NCBI GenBank assembly: GCA_030549495.1
Contig: JAUIRK010001050.1
Coordinates: 496,001-560,000 of the forward strand
Direction: 5' to 3'
Source: Nectonema munidae
Taxonomy: Eukaryota; Nematomorpha; Nectonematoida; Nectonematidae
Length of the DNA: 64,000 bases
This document shows positions 22,993-33,569 of the stretch, in pieces. The notes beneath the pieces are model-generated. The model searched no databases, was not told the origin of the DNA, and saw only the letters and a program-made list of their open reading frames with translations. Within the stretch, counting starts at the first letter, position 1; every line of letters begins with the position of its first letter. The translations under genes and the position numbers were made by a program.

Positions 22993-25338
22993 TACTATCA
23001 CGCTTCACCATGTAACACACTTTTTGTTCCCAGCTTCTAAGTGTGATTTCCTGGTTTCTATTGTTTGACTGGTAAAAAAAATCGCTACTATTTTGTTAGA
23101 TATTTGGGTTTGCGATCAGGACAATGAAAAACGTTAATTTTATCATAGGTATATTTTGAATAAACTATAGGTACAAGATATAAATTTTTTTTAATCATAA
23201 TACAATAAAAATTATGAAATTAAAATAAATATATTTATAATAGATAAATGCATAATAAACTTATTTATAAATTTAAGTTTTCAAACAATTTATTAAATCT
23301 TAAAAATGATGAGATCTCTTAGATTGGCGTTTGTATTTTGCACTGTCTTCTCGAACCAATATCCAGATGTAATCACCCATCATATTTTCATCATAGCGGC
23401 CCTGATATCTGTGCTCTATTTCTTTAATATCTTGGGGAAATCGCTCACCTTGCTCTTCTGAGTAAGCACCCACATCATCCTTAACTTATCAAGATGAGCG
23501 TCCAACATATGAAGCTTTAGAGACATTCTGCACCCCATGACACCAAAAGCTTCTACCATATTTTGAACGAGCTGTTGGTAGTTTTCAGCTCTCCTGTTTC
23601 CAAGAAAGCCTTTGACGACTGCTTTAAAGCAGTTCCATGCCATTTTTTCAGTTTCAGAAAGTTTATTTGTAAAGTCTGTAGACTGAAACACTCTCTTTAT
23701 TTGAGGACTTACAAAAATACCACCTTTTATTTTTGCTTCAGAAAGCTTTGGAAAAAGGGTTTTTAGGTACGTAAAAGCTTCTGAATCGGGATCTAAACCT
23801 TTAACAAATTGCTTCATTAAACCTAGCTTAATGTGTAAAGGGGGCATAAGGACAAGTTGAGGATCAACAAGTGGCTCCCACATGACATTTGTTATCCCAA
23901 CTACATAATCTTTCCTCTTTTCCCAATTTTTTCTTTGGAAATGCTGAGTGGTAGCTCTACTGTCCCAGCAACATAAAATACACTGAAATTTTATGAAGCC
24001 TCCTTGAAGACCTAATAAAAAAGCTACCATTTTAAAGCCTCCAATGACTTCCCACTTGTATTTTTGTATTGAAGAGCTTCAAGAAGTACTTTAACACTAT
24101 AGTAGTCTTCTTTCAAAAATACTGAGTGGGCTAACGGCAATGTTGGAAATTTATTGCCGTTATGCAAAAGAACTGCTTTTAAGCTTGTGGTAGAGCTGTC
24201 TATGAACAAACGCCATTCATTGGGAACAAAAGGAATTTCAATAGCTCGGAAAAGCCCAGGCACATCGTGACAGAAGCAAAGTCTATCTTTTAAAGTATAA
24301 AAATCAGAATAAGATTTAGGTCTAAGTCTGTGACTTGTAACCTCCATCTCTTTCTGTACTAAATTCCATTCTTTCATTCTTGATATAAAGAGTTCGGAAT
24401 TGGCTTTGGTGAGACCCATATCTCGTATCAAGTCATTTATTTCTTTTTGATTGGGAAAATGAGGAGGTTTTTCTGTAGTTTCATGTAAGAATTCTTCAGT
24501 CTCAGTTTCATTTGGTTCTCCACTTGTTATACTATATGTATCTGTTGCTTTAGCTGAAGTTGGTGCCACAGGGAGAGGGTAATTTGAAGAATGAGGAATT
24601 GGAGCAATAGAAGATGGGATTTCTGGATATTCTATAGAAGTACCACTCGTTCCTTTTCTTTTGATGCTAACATCCACCTTGCAAAAGTAACAGTTTGTAA
24701 GGTGATCAGTAGGTTCTAGCCAAATCCTAGGGAGTGAGAATTTCATTGACCTCTTTTCACCTCTTAACCAGCCTTCTAGAGTCTTTTTGCAGTGTTCACA
24801 GCAAAAATGAGGAGCCAAGAGTTTTTCTTGATCCCCAACTGCCATAGCAAAGTATTTTTCATACGCTTCACACACCTTCAATGAAGTTTTTAAGGAAAAT
24901 TTGTTGCCTCTTTTCTTATATGTACTGTCAAAGCATATGTTTAAATATACTTATTTATGGTGACGTTTCAAAATGACATTATGTCGGTATAACATTTATG
25001 ACTCATTATATTAATTTTAAAGTGAGTGATTAAAATGACTCATAGAAAGTAATTTGAGAAGAATTTTAAATTAAAATGATTGAATTGAATAATAATTAAA
25101 TTAAAATGACTCATGAACAGTAATATGAGAAGAATTTTATGACTAACTACTTAATAATCGAAGTAATATATAAATGATTCACTGCAAAGTTGTGCGATTT
25201 AATTGTAAGCCTATATTTTTTAAAAACCCAAATTGATAGAGACTTTATAGTCATTTTTTGTTTTTTTGAAACTTAAAAAACACAAAAAAAATTATATAGA
25301 ACCAGGAACAAAAAAAATTTTTTTTTTGTGTCATTGTG
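22993..25338 (-). mobile_element. Uncharacterised transposon-like element, copy A
   Basis: Repeat R2 stops near 22990 and resumes near 25340 (ATGCGAAGAAAGATT), so about 2.3 kb appears to have been inserted. The candidate ends are weakly inverted: ACACACTTTTTGTTCCCAG near 23020 and TTTTTTTGTTCCTGGTTC as the reverse complement near 25300. The minus strand carries the gene described at 23295-24935. Boundaries are inferred from the interruption of R and are approximate. Confidence 0.5.
23295..24935 (-). pseudogene. Uncharacterised transposon-like protein, copy A
   Basis: Two long minus-strand frames (24881-24024 and 24030-23416) plus a tail to about 23295 give one protein with a single frame break near 24027. 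In order: an N-terminal Cys-pair region (CCEHC, CYFC), a variable Ser/Pro-rich linker, NDLIRDMGLTKAN, a block with WRLFIDSS, LAHSVFLKEDYY, LLGLQGGF, CCWDSRATTQHF, MPPLHIKLGLMKQFVKGLD, GIFVSPQI, MSLKLHMLDAHLD and SEEQGERFPQDI. I know near-identical block orders from many unnamed arthropod and cnidarian proteins, but no assigned function. The Asp expected in CGDLK is absent here (VIGGFK). The frame stays open upstream of 24881, so the true start is unknown. Confidence 0.65.
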
Positions 25339-25399
25339 AGCGCATAACTAACTATGCGAAGAAAGATTCATTACGTGTTTGTGAACGCAGTTTTAAACT

Positions 25400-25800
25400 T
25401 CCCAGCGTGTGATATTGGCGTAATTCACACTTTGGTGAGAAAAGTGAAAGAGAAATTGTAACACAGAGGAAGATAAGCCAGCTAGAGAGAGGGAGAGCGG
25501 TTTATGCACAGAGCGTGAAAAATTGCTTCACAGATTTTCCATAAAAATAGGCCATTTTCAAATAACATAATAGTTCATTATTATAGTTCGACATATATAT
25601 GTGGACAATGGACATGTGTGTATCATAAAGAAGCCTATTTATTTATTTTTTTGAAAGGCGAAGGAGTGTTTTATGTTAACACAAGTAGATATAGCAATTC
25701 AGTGTATGAATTTTATCACATCCCCTCGTGAGTTATATTTATCAAATTGGTAAATCTGTGTAATGCAAGTTTTCAACATGCTTAAATGAGTTTTTATATT
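25400..25800. other. Non-coding stretch
   Basis: The tail of repeat R2 runs into a purine-rich stretch (GAGAGAGGGAGAGCGG near 25485). No gene seen. Confidence 0.4.
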
Positions 25801-25806
25801 GCTCTT

Positions 25807-26633
25807 GGTTTTATATAGAGTAAAAGTCAATAAAGTCAACTTTTATTTCCGTTTATCAAAAATTCTTTGAAGAAGATCATTACTTGTTTAGTCTAAAAAT
25901 TTTTGAACTAATTTCAAATTTTTAAGTCAATCAAAGTCAATTTTTGGAGTTTAGGTCAATAAAGTCAATTTTTATATTTAACACTTTTTGATTCAATGTG
26001 CCTTAAATTGTTATAAGCGATACATACAAGATTTCTTATTCATATGAACACTTCCACAATGGGCTTTTTTTCATCTAATAAAAGGTTTTACTGTAAAGTT
26101 TGCCTGACTGAGGTTAAAAAAAGAAAATCAGTGTCAAAACTTGTTAACAATATTTAGAGAATATTCATGATTCATTGATTTAGTAGGAAAAAGTCAACAT
26201 AGAGACTATTTCATTCGAAGATGCCTTTTTGTTTCAACATTATTTCATTTAAGACGAATGTGGCGTTAAAAGTTATCTTGAAAATATATTCAAATAAAAT
26301 GAAATCAATAAAATCATGAATATGGAGAACTCTCAAATCTCTCGCAGTACTTATCCCAACTTACAAAATTGTCAAGTTTAAACTTTAGAAGTAGAAATAT
26401 CTTTTTCTAAACTGAAAAAACTGCTAGAAAATGATGGAATTTTAAATCAGAAAATGTCATTAATTATGTTGTTGTATTACAAAGTCATGGATTCTTTGAA
26501 ATAATTTTAAATACTTTCTCTAAAGTATTCATAGTTGTGCAATTCAATGAAACTTTAAAAAGTCAATAAAGTCAATTTTTTCTCTGAGTAAAAGTCAATT
26601 TTTTCCAATTTTTTGGGTCAATTTTTCCTCCCC
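25807..26633. mobile_element. hAT-like element related to the one at 26989
   Basis: Both ends and the interior repeat AAAGTCAATAAAGTCAA and GGTCAATTTTT motifs, as do the ends of the hAT copy at 26989-28842. Flanking 8-mers TTGCTCTT (25799-25806) and TTGCTCAT (26634-26641) agree at 7 of 8 positions. A plus-strand scrap at about 26090-26155 reads FYCKVCLTEV followed by KKRKSVSKLVN, resembling the N-terminal zinc finger of the neighbour's transposase. The terminal repeats are poorly matched, so the boundaries are tentative. Confidence 0.5.
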
Positions 26634-26639
26634 TTGCTC

Positions 26640-26985
26640 ATAACCTTTGAATTATTTGACCATGTATCCATCCTATCAAACTGATGCATATTTCATGGGC
26701 TTCATTACCATTGTAATTACAAATAAAATTGGATTTTTTTATAATTTTGTATTTTTCAGTTTTCTTTGTAATTAGCAGATGAGAAGTGTATAATTTTTAT
26801 ATTTGCTAATTTTAAACTTTAACGCTTGTTACATTTTGAGAAATTCCCACCTTTTATCTGTAACAATTTCCAACGCAATTATAAAACCACTCTATTATCA
26901 GAACCTAAATTTATTTGGAGATTTTAATAAAATAATTTTATTTTTCGGTTTTTTATAAATTAACCTTCGTTTTTATATTACTTAT
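26640..26985. repeat. Repeat R, copy R2, distal part
   Basis: From about 26800 it follows R1 15130-15460: AACAATTTCCAACGCAATTA, TCAGAACCTAAATTTATTTG and TAAATTAACCTTCGTTTTT. The hAT element at 26989 sits directly after it. Confidence 0.55.
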
Positions 26986-27236
26986 AACTAGGGGCAACAA
27001 AAATTGACCTAAAAAATTCTGAAAAGTTGACAAATCAATGTAAAAAAATTAACTTTTAAAAAAAAAAGTTGACCTAAAAATTATATTATAACAACTAACA
27101 ATTGTTGTTATAATATAACATGAAATACTTGAAAATGTTCTCCTTCGAAAAATTTCTGTCTTTGGACATAAGTTTTTTAAGCATGGAAAAAGATCCCTCT
27201 ACAGCTACTGTTCTAGCTTGACAATTTTGAAGGAGA

Positions 27237-28280
27237 TCATAAAGATGGAGACACACTTTTATCATCCATCTTCTTTATTTGAACTAGATCGTTTGAATTT
27301 ATTCTTCTATCGAAATAAGTTTTTATATCACATTCATCTTCTTCAAAATGTAAATTTTCATACATTTCAAATGCCTTTAAATTTAAACTTTCTGTTTTTT
27401 CGATCATTTCAATCAGTTGTCCATAACTTCTTTTGATACTAATCAAGTCCTTTATTAAACTTTCTTTATTAACTGCTTCTTTTACTCTTCTTACTAAAAT
27501 TCCTTCTTCTTCTTCATCAAAAGTCTCAACTATTTCCTTTACTTTATTTAAATTTGTATAGTAGTACAATGCTGCTTTTATCCAACTTCCCCATATTGTA
27601 ACAATTGGATGAGGAGGATAGCCGATCGATTTGAATTTTTCTTTTCTTTTCTTGATTGTGGCTGCTTTAACAGAAGCAATCACTTCATCAACTTCTTTAA
27701 AATGTGGCTTTACTTTTAATGCACAATTGTGTAAAAGATGGGCAAAGCATGTAACGTGAAACATATTAGGGTATAGAACCTTCAGTTGTTTACCTGCAGA
27801 AATATTATATTTGGCAGCATCTCTTAAAAATAAGCAAAAATCTTCTCTATTTATATCTAGCTGCTTAATTAAGTCGTCAAGAACAAATATCACCTTTTGC
27901 GAATTAATTGAGACATCAATGAACTTTGTCTTCACTGCATACACCTTATTTGGTTCATCTAAAGTGCCAATAAGAACATTAATGAAAGATTCGCCATACA
28001 CATCTGTTTCATCCATCATTAAGAAAACCTTTTTATTAGCAATTTTTAATTTTATTTTAGAAAAACTTTCATCTGCAAGTTCATCGACAATAAGCCTACT
28101 AGTTGAAATTGATGGTAATGTGTACCCCAAATCTTTGAAAAAGTTCATTAAACTTGAGTGTCCCAACTTGTGTAGGGGTATATTAGATTCCAAAAAACAT
28201 TTGACTAACTTTTTTGTGAAGTTTTTATCAATTTTTTCGGAATATTTCAATATATTTGAAGTACTTGGTAAAGAGTTCAA
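27237..28280 (-). CDS. hAT transposase, main part
   Basis: A 347-codon frame matches hAT transposases of the CGGBP1-like group. LMMDETDVYGESFINVLIG carries the first catalytic Asp region. LRDAAKYNISAGKQLKVLYP leads into FHVTCFAHLLHNC, the conserved C-x-H block before the inserted helical domain. IWGSWIKAALYY is the W block. The frame ends at 27237 without a recognisable hAT C-terminal dimerisation motif, so it may be truncated. The peptide start, HQNALNSLPSTSN, follows directly from the zinc-finger part upstream after a frame break. Confidence 0.8.
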   Translation of the reverse strand: MNSLPSTSNILKYSEKIDKNFTKKLVKCFLESNIPLHKLGHSSLMNFFKDLGYTLPSISTSRLIVDELADESFSKIKLKIANKKVFLMMDETDVYGESFINVLIGTLDEPNKVYAVKTKFIDVSINSQKVIFVLDDLIKQLDINREDFCLFLRDAAKYNISAGKQLKVLYPNMFHVTCFAHLLHNCALKVKPHFKEVDEVIASVKAATIKKRKEKFKSIGYPPHPIVTIWGSWIKAALYYYTNLNKVKEIVETFDEEEEGILVRRVKEAVNKESLIKDLISIKRSYGQLIEMIEKTESLNLKAFEMYENLHFEEDECDIKTYFDRRINSNDLVQIKKMDDKSVSPSL

Positions 28281-28296
28281 TGCATTTTGATGCTTT

Positions 28297-28458
28297 TTAG
28301 TACTTCTGTGTTATCAAAAAAAATTTTTTTTCGTAATTTATAGTTGTTGAACATAGTATACAAAAAAGTTCTTTGTTCGAGGATAAGATAAATTCTCTAG
28401 GAAACCGATCAACAATTTGAAGAATCTTTGAAATTTTGGAAGAAGCAACCTTTGGCAT
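28297..28458 (-). pseudogene. hAT transposase N-terminus with BED-like zinc finger
   Basis: Starting at MPKVASSKISK (28458) this short frame holds ELFCILCSTTINYEKKFFL, a C-x2-C half finger of the type at the N-terminus of CGGBP1 and related transposases. The His half is lost at a frame break near 28290, after which the main transposase frame begins. I chose the internal Met because upstream residues have no family match and MPK is the usual start. Confidence 0.65.
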
Positions 28459-28982
28459 AATAAAAATATGAAAGTTGGAGTGAAAAACAAACAATCAATT
28501 TAAAAACTTGTATCAAAGAATGCAAATTGCATAATGCAACATATGTTGCCATTTATCTCTCTTTCTCTCGCTGTCTCTCTTTTCTCACTGCTTCTCTTTT
28601 TCTCGCTCGTATCTATTATGTTAAAGTTTTATTATATCAAATATCGTCAAATTCAAAAATTGACCTAACAAAAAAATTGACTATATGGAAAAAAGTTGAC
28701 CCAACATAAAAAAGTTGACTTTAATTAACATAAAAAATACGAAAAAAAGTATATAAAACTGGAGATTTGTGTTACATCGTAAATCTATATAATTGTGCAG
28801 TTAAATCTAAAAAGTTGACTTTATTGACTTTTAACCGCCCTAGTTATAACATAATAATATTATCTTAGACAAACAATGTAATAATGGTTGTTATACTTTA
28901 TCGTCATACCTTAGATAGCAGCTATTTGCATTTGTTACTCTTCGGCCTTTTTAAGTGTGATTATATAATAATTTTTGTTGGT

Positions 28983-30558
28983 CCCTAAAACTTACCCTTG
29001 AAATTCAACTAAAATTCATACGCTTAAATTTATAACATTCATTAAACTTGAAAATGCCAAAAGGGTCAATTGACCCATTTAGTGACATTTTTTTATTTTA
29101 AGATTTAAATGAAAAAAAAATATTATGATATTCCATATATGTGCATAATTCTACTTCAATTATTATTAACTTTTTCTTATTACAAAAATTGAAGTTTTTT
29201 AAAATTTTTTATTAAATCGAATTATAACTTCTGACTTGGGTTTTGTTCTTGCAAATGAGATATTTTATTATCTCCTTTGGTTCATTTATTCTTACATGAG
29301 AATAATTCTTTCGTTTGAGCACACTTGTTCCCAGGGAAGTATGAGGAACGACATTCTTGCTAAATCCATTATTATCCTTAGCAATTATGAAATAAAGAGA
29401 TTCTAACACACAATATCAAGCAAGCTGAAAAATGGTGCTATTGGCTATCTTATGAGCTATCTAGTCCTAAGAGCTTTCGACTTAGGCGTCTTATGGCTCC
29501 TTATTCATATCAGTATTATCAATAATGGGGCTTTTGTTCACAGAAGAAAGTAAATTTACAATTTTATTCTTCTTTGCCTTGTGCGAAAAAAGTATACTCC
29601 TTTCTTCTTTTGAGAAGACAAATTTCGATGTGAAGAGAGTATCTTTTTTCAATTCTTAAAATTGCACATGTTTGATATCCGTTAGATCGAACAATTCAAA
29701 ACTTTTACAGTCTTTTTTCAACAATAATGTAGCAACATCTAATGATGTCAAAGAGTGATTTGTGGTAACATTAATTCCTGTTTTATAATAGGATTCATGT
29801 ACTTTGATACAATATGTCAGTCAAGTCCAGAACTTTTTCTTTCTTCTTTTCCAACGTAATTAGTTGGTTGTAGAACAAATGATGTTTTACTATGTCATAT
29901 ACTCGAAAACTTCAATCCAAATTTACCAATTTTCTGCTCCATATATTGAGGGAAAGCACATATAGGCCTATAGGGGAAGAATTGTTCCTGAATGGTAAAT
30001 GATTCATAAAAAAATATTTCTGACAGTGATCCATTACTGTTTCCTAAAATTATGATTTCCTGAAATTAATTCTTATTTATGCATTCACAGAAATTTTTTT
30101 TCATATTTTTTATTTCAAAAACTTACACGTGGTTCTCGTCTGAAGACTCCTCTTAAAATAGACAATCTCAAAAAGGCAGAATGAACGTTTAGCTCCACAT
30201 TTATATCGTATAACATTCTAAATTTTTAATTTTTTCAACTTTGTGGAAGAATAATTCAGCCATATTTTTCGATCAGACTTTTAAAACTTAGTTTACAAGA
30301 ATCATTAAAGCTTTCCTCGGAAGATGAATATCGACTCAACACCCTGTTTGAATCATCAGCTTGTACGCCACTGAAGTTGCTATCTGTATCAGTATCTTTT
30401 TAATTTCTTCCAAAAAATTATAACAATTACAGAAAACCGGAATATGATAAATGAAAATATAAATAAGATTAATACCATTATAAAACAAATAGTTATATAT
30501 TCGGGTCAATTGAACATTCTGGTATTTCTAAGTATAGTAAAAAATGGGTATTTTAGGG
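28983..30558 (-). mobile_element. piggyBac transposon relic (about 1576 bp)
   Basis: The left end CCCTAAAACTTACCC and the right end (inverted) CCCTAAAATACCC match. A GGGTCAATTGA motif lies just inside each end. TTTAA adjoins the right end, but the left TTAA is lost. The minus strand holds piggyBac transposase pieces. Confidence 0.65.
29215..30400 (-). pseudogene. piggyBac transposase, heavily broken
   Basis: Minus-strand fragments in order: an acidic N-terminal scrap near 30400-30300, then EQFFPYRPICAFPQYM, QKIGKFGLKF, YVGKEERKSSGLD, GINVTTNHSLTSLDVA, VFSKEERSILFSHKAKK. These align with the piggyBac core (DEQL..R.R..F.QY...KP.K.GIK; YVGK; NVTTDNFFTS). The catalytic Asp in the NVTTDN block is His here. 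Many stops and shifts separate the pieces, so the copy is old. The frame 29409-29212 is a C-terminal remnant. Confidence 0.7.
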
Positions 30559-30714
30559 TTTAATAATAACAAAAAACTAAGAATATTATTTTTCTATAAA
30601 AAGGAAAGAAAAGAGACTGGTGTTTGAGAAGCTGACGCCCACGTGATCTTTACCAATTAATCTATTTCGTTTCCTAAAGTTATTTTAAATAATTTATTTA
30701 GCATATAATCAAAA

Positions 30715-31030
30715 TAAATTAGTGTAATCAAAGAATCGGAAAATATTTTTTAAAAATCAAAAAATATGAAACTTTCTGTTCATATTTTGTTACCTCATAC
30801 GATGTTACAAAAGTTATTACCTATATTTTGCAATTTGCAAGATTTTAAAGAAAATATTTTTCAAATAATCAAAATAAAATTCTGTAATCAAAGAATCGAA
30901 AAATGTTCAAATCAAAAAATATTTATTCTTTTTAAATGTACCGTTGGCTCCTGTTTCTTTTAGAATAGAAAGATAAACCTAGTCTCTAATAATTTTTATC
31001 AAATTATGCATATACCAAACTAAAAGTATA
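30715..31030 (+). repeat. Solo inner segment of the foldback-like element
   Basis: AATCAAAGAATCGGAAAATA, TGCTACCTCATACGATG-type sequence, AAAGTTATTACCTATA, CTTTTTAAATGTACCGTTGG and AGATAAACCTAGTCT follow the order of the element's inner arm and centre (about 16990-17260). The 28-bp arrays are missing. Confidence 0.75.
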
Positions 31031-31079
31031 TATATATTATATATAAACTAGATGATTTAAAGGGAGGTGGAACGGGCTT

Positions 31080-31695
31080 ACGCTCACTAAAATTGCATTG
31101 CCAATTGCTTGAAAATTTTTCTTGATCTAATTCTTTTCGTAGAACTCAAATATTATGATGGCTTCTGCAACTCGTTTTTTAGATTCAATCTTTCTCTAAA
31201 GTGAGAAGCCCTAAAAAGTTTTTTATGTTTCAATCGTTGTTAGGTGTGACACTTATTACTTTTATATTATCCAATTTTTTTTTGTAAATTTATTATTTAA
31301 ACACATCAAGTTTTACCACATCAATTCAATTCGCAGTTCAATGAATGACGATCGTTTTAATGCTCCCATTCTTCTTTTTGTTCACAGAGATATTCGATTG
31401 GATATTGACACCATTATTTATATGCATGCTAAAAAGTATTCTAGGCGTATGATACTCCTTAATCCTCTTAGTTCTTAATCTAGTTATTTTCTTATAATAA
31501 ACTTATAATTTTTTGATATATTATTATGATACTCTAAGTTTTATGATAAAAAGTCGATTTTCACTTTTTATTAAACTATAACCCAAAATAAAATAAAAAT
31601 AGCTTTGCTATAGCTTAAATTTATATGCTTCAAATTTAAGTTCTAGTTAAGAAAAATCCGCCCCCCTAATACGAATTTCTAGATTCGCCCTTGAT
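31080..31695 (+). mobile_element. 3' portion of a hAT element
   Basis: It contains the C-terminal end of a transposase (31341-31478) and, further on, TACGAATTTCTAGATTCGCC, ending CTTG at about 31692. The inverse of that terminus matches the isolated motif at 3027-3045. The left end was not found. Confidence 0.55.
31341..31478 (+). pseudogene. hAT (TTF/ZMYM type) transposase C-terminus
   Basis: The frame reads NDDRFNAPILLFVHRDIRLD, then IDTIIYMHAKKYSRRMIL, and ends in a stop. This matches the RM..L..L.IH.DI.IDID.VID.FA.K..RR tail of the hAT dimerisation region. The residues before 31341 lack a matching frame, so only the last 45 codons remain. Confidence 0.65.
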
Positions 31696-31699
31696 ATAT

Positions 31700-33465
31700 A
31701 TGATAACATTCAAATCTCTCTATTTGCTTTTATAAGTATGCCATAGAAATTTTTGGGGGTAATAAATCATTCAAAAAATTGTGTGTTATTCTTAACTTTA
31801 AAATATAATAATTTAGCTTAATCGTTGGTAGTTATAAAAAAGAACAAGTTACTGTTGATCACAAAATTTAATCCCATTATTGTCCTATCTTATATTTTGA
31901 TTGACATTGTCATTTATTAAATGAAAACCAATCAAAAGAGCTATTTTCATCAATAAGATGTATAAAGATATTTAGTCATAAAATTAGTTTAAAAGCAAAT
32001 CCCATTAAGAAAGATTAGTCTGAAAAATGTAGTTTTAAACGATGATTTGAATCAATATATGCAGTTATGGAAAAAAGTTATACTAAATTCATTTGCGTAA
32101 ACTATTTACACATGAATAAAATAATAATTAGATGTCATATAAAATTGATTTTATAGCACAAATTGATCGATTTTGTGATAACACAATAAATTAACTGCAA
32201 TGTAAACACATCTCAAAATGGCATGACACGTGAAGTAGGACTTAAATTGAATAAAATTTTAACTCTACTTATTCAATAAAATCAAAACGTTTATGCCTGC
32301 TTCTTTGTTATGGCATTTCATCTCAAGTTATTTTCATGAATTTTAATAAGCATTTGCATGCTTTCCCTAAACATATTCTTGATTAATAGATGGACAATTT
32401 TATAATTTTAATATTTACAGCATGAATTGATTTATTGAAAATTTATTAACTCTCTGTAATACGAAGTTGCTCAGAGCTAAGCTCAGATTAATCTAAAAAT
32501 CTATGCCGTCAAAACGGTAACTATATACTTATTCCTTATACGCAACTTCATCATAAGCCATTTTTATTTGGTTTAACTTTCGTATATCAAAATTAATTTT
32601 CAAGATATTTTTGAAAGCTTCATAAAATCTTGGGATTTAACGTTTTTCAGTTTTAGATTTATGGAAATCGAATTAATACATATATTGATTGTGAATATTT
32701 TAAAAAAGGAATTTTGTCACTGACACTTGTTAGTCAAGCTTTAGTCTCACTTTTTCGTCAGGGCGATTTACCGGAATCCCGACTTATCTAGCACCATATA
32801 ATCATTGAAATCAAATAATTCAGCATAGTTTCACAATTTAAATTCCCTCGCTTGAATGCGCTTCTATTTTCCGCAATAAAATTTTAAAATTGTATCTTAA
32901 CTTCTGTTTATTGCCAGAACATTCTTACTGTATAGTGCGTGTACCATATAAAACTTATTACCCTTTAATATTATGAACAGAAATACCATGTGTAAATTAT
33001 AAAGTCGGCAAAACGAATAATTGAGGTCGGTTGAAAATATTCATTCGGTAATCAATCAATAACAATTTTAATTAGTTTAAAATAATAACATTTCGTAACT
33101 TTTGTTTTTATTTTGAATAATTTTTTTCTAAATAAATTTGATTTGAATCATTTAATTTTTAACATTTCAGCATTTTATGCTGATTATAAAGTATATAAAG
33201 TACAGTAGTAATATTTTTAACAATTTTGATTTAAATTTATTTCCCATTTAAAGTTCAAGTTTTTTATTTTTTTCAAATTGTAACTTAATTTTTATACACA
33301 ATTATTTAAAGTTTTTTATATACTCAATTATTTAAAGAAATAAAAAGTTAAAAAAATAAAAAATATGCTGCTATATTTTTAAAAAAAATTATCTTCAATT
33401 TATTCTAAAATTAAATTTGTAGCTTCGTTAAAGTTTAAAATCCATTTTATATTTAATTTTTCAGG
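31700..33465. other. AT-rich non-coding stretch
   Basis: I see no gene or repeat boundary here. Confidence 0.5.
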
Positions 33466-33471
33466 CACGTA

Positions 33472-33560
33472 CTCAGGGATACGGGCCTGAAAAAACAGGC
33501 AAAAAAATCTTTTTCTTTCGAACCCCTCCTTTTTTTTGTTTTCATTTACTCGAACCTATT
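33472..33560 (+). mobile_element. hAT-type left end fragment
   Basis: CAGGCACGTACTCAGGGAT followed by a T-rich stretch resembles the CAG..CGTA.CCAGG ends of arthropod hAT elements. No partner end was located. Confidence 0.4.
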
Positions 33561-33569
33561 TTTTTATTT

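Larger units (their letters stand above)
26989..28842 (-). mobile_element. hAT transposon, nearly complete (1854 bp)
   Basis: Flanking 8-mers CTTATAAC (26981-26988) and GTTATAAC (28843-28850) agree at 7 of 8. The ends begin TAGGGGCAAC and, inverted, TAGGGCGGTTAAAAGTC. TTGACC/TTGACT motifs are repeated many times in both subterminal regions, as expected for transposase binding sites. The minus strand encodes a transposase. A 15-bp perfect inverted repeat (27081-27095 with 27104-27118) lies downstream of the coding region. Confidence 0.8.

Noticed and set aside
27811-28290. A 159-codon plus-strand frame
   Set aside because: It is antisense to the hAT transposase, which has clear family motifs on the minus strand.
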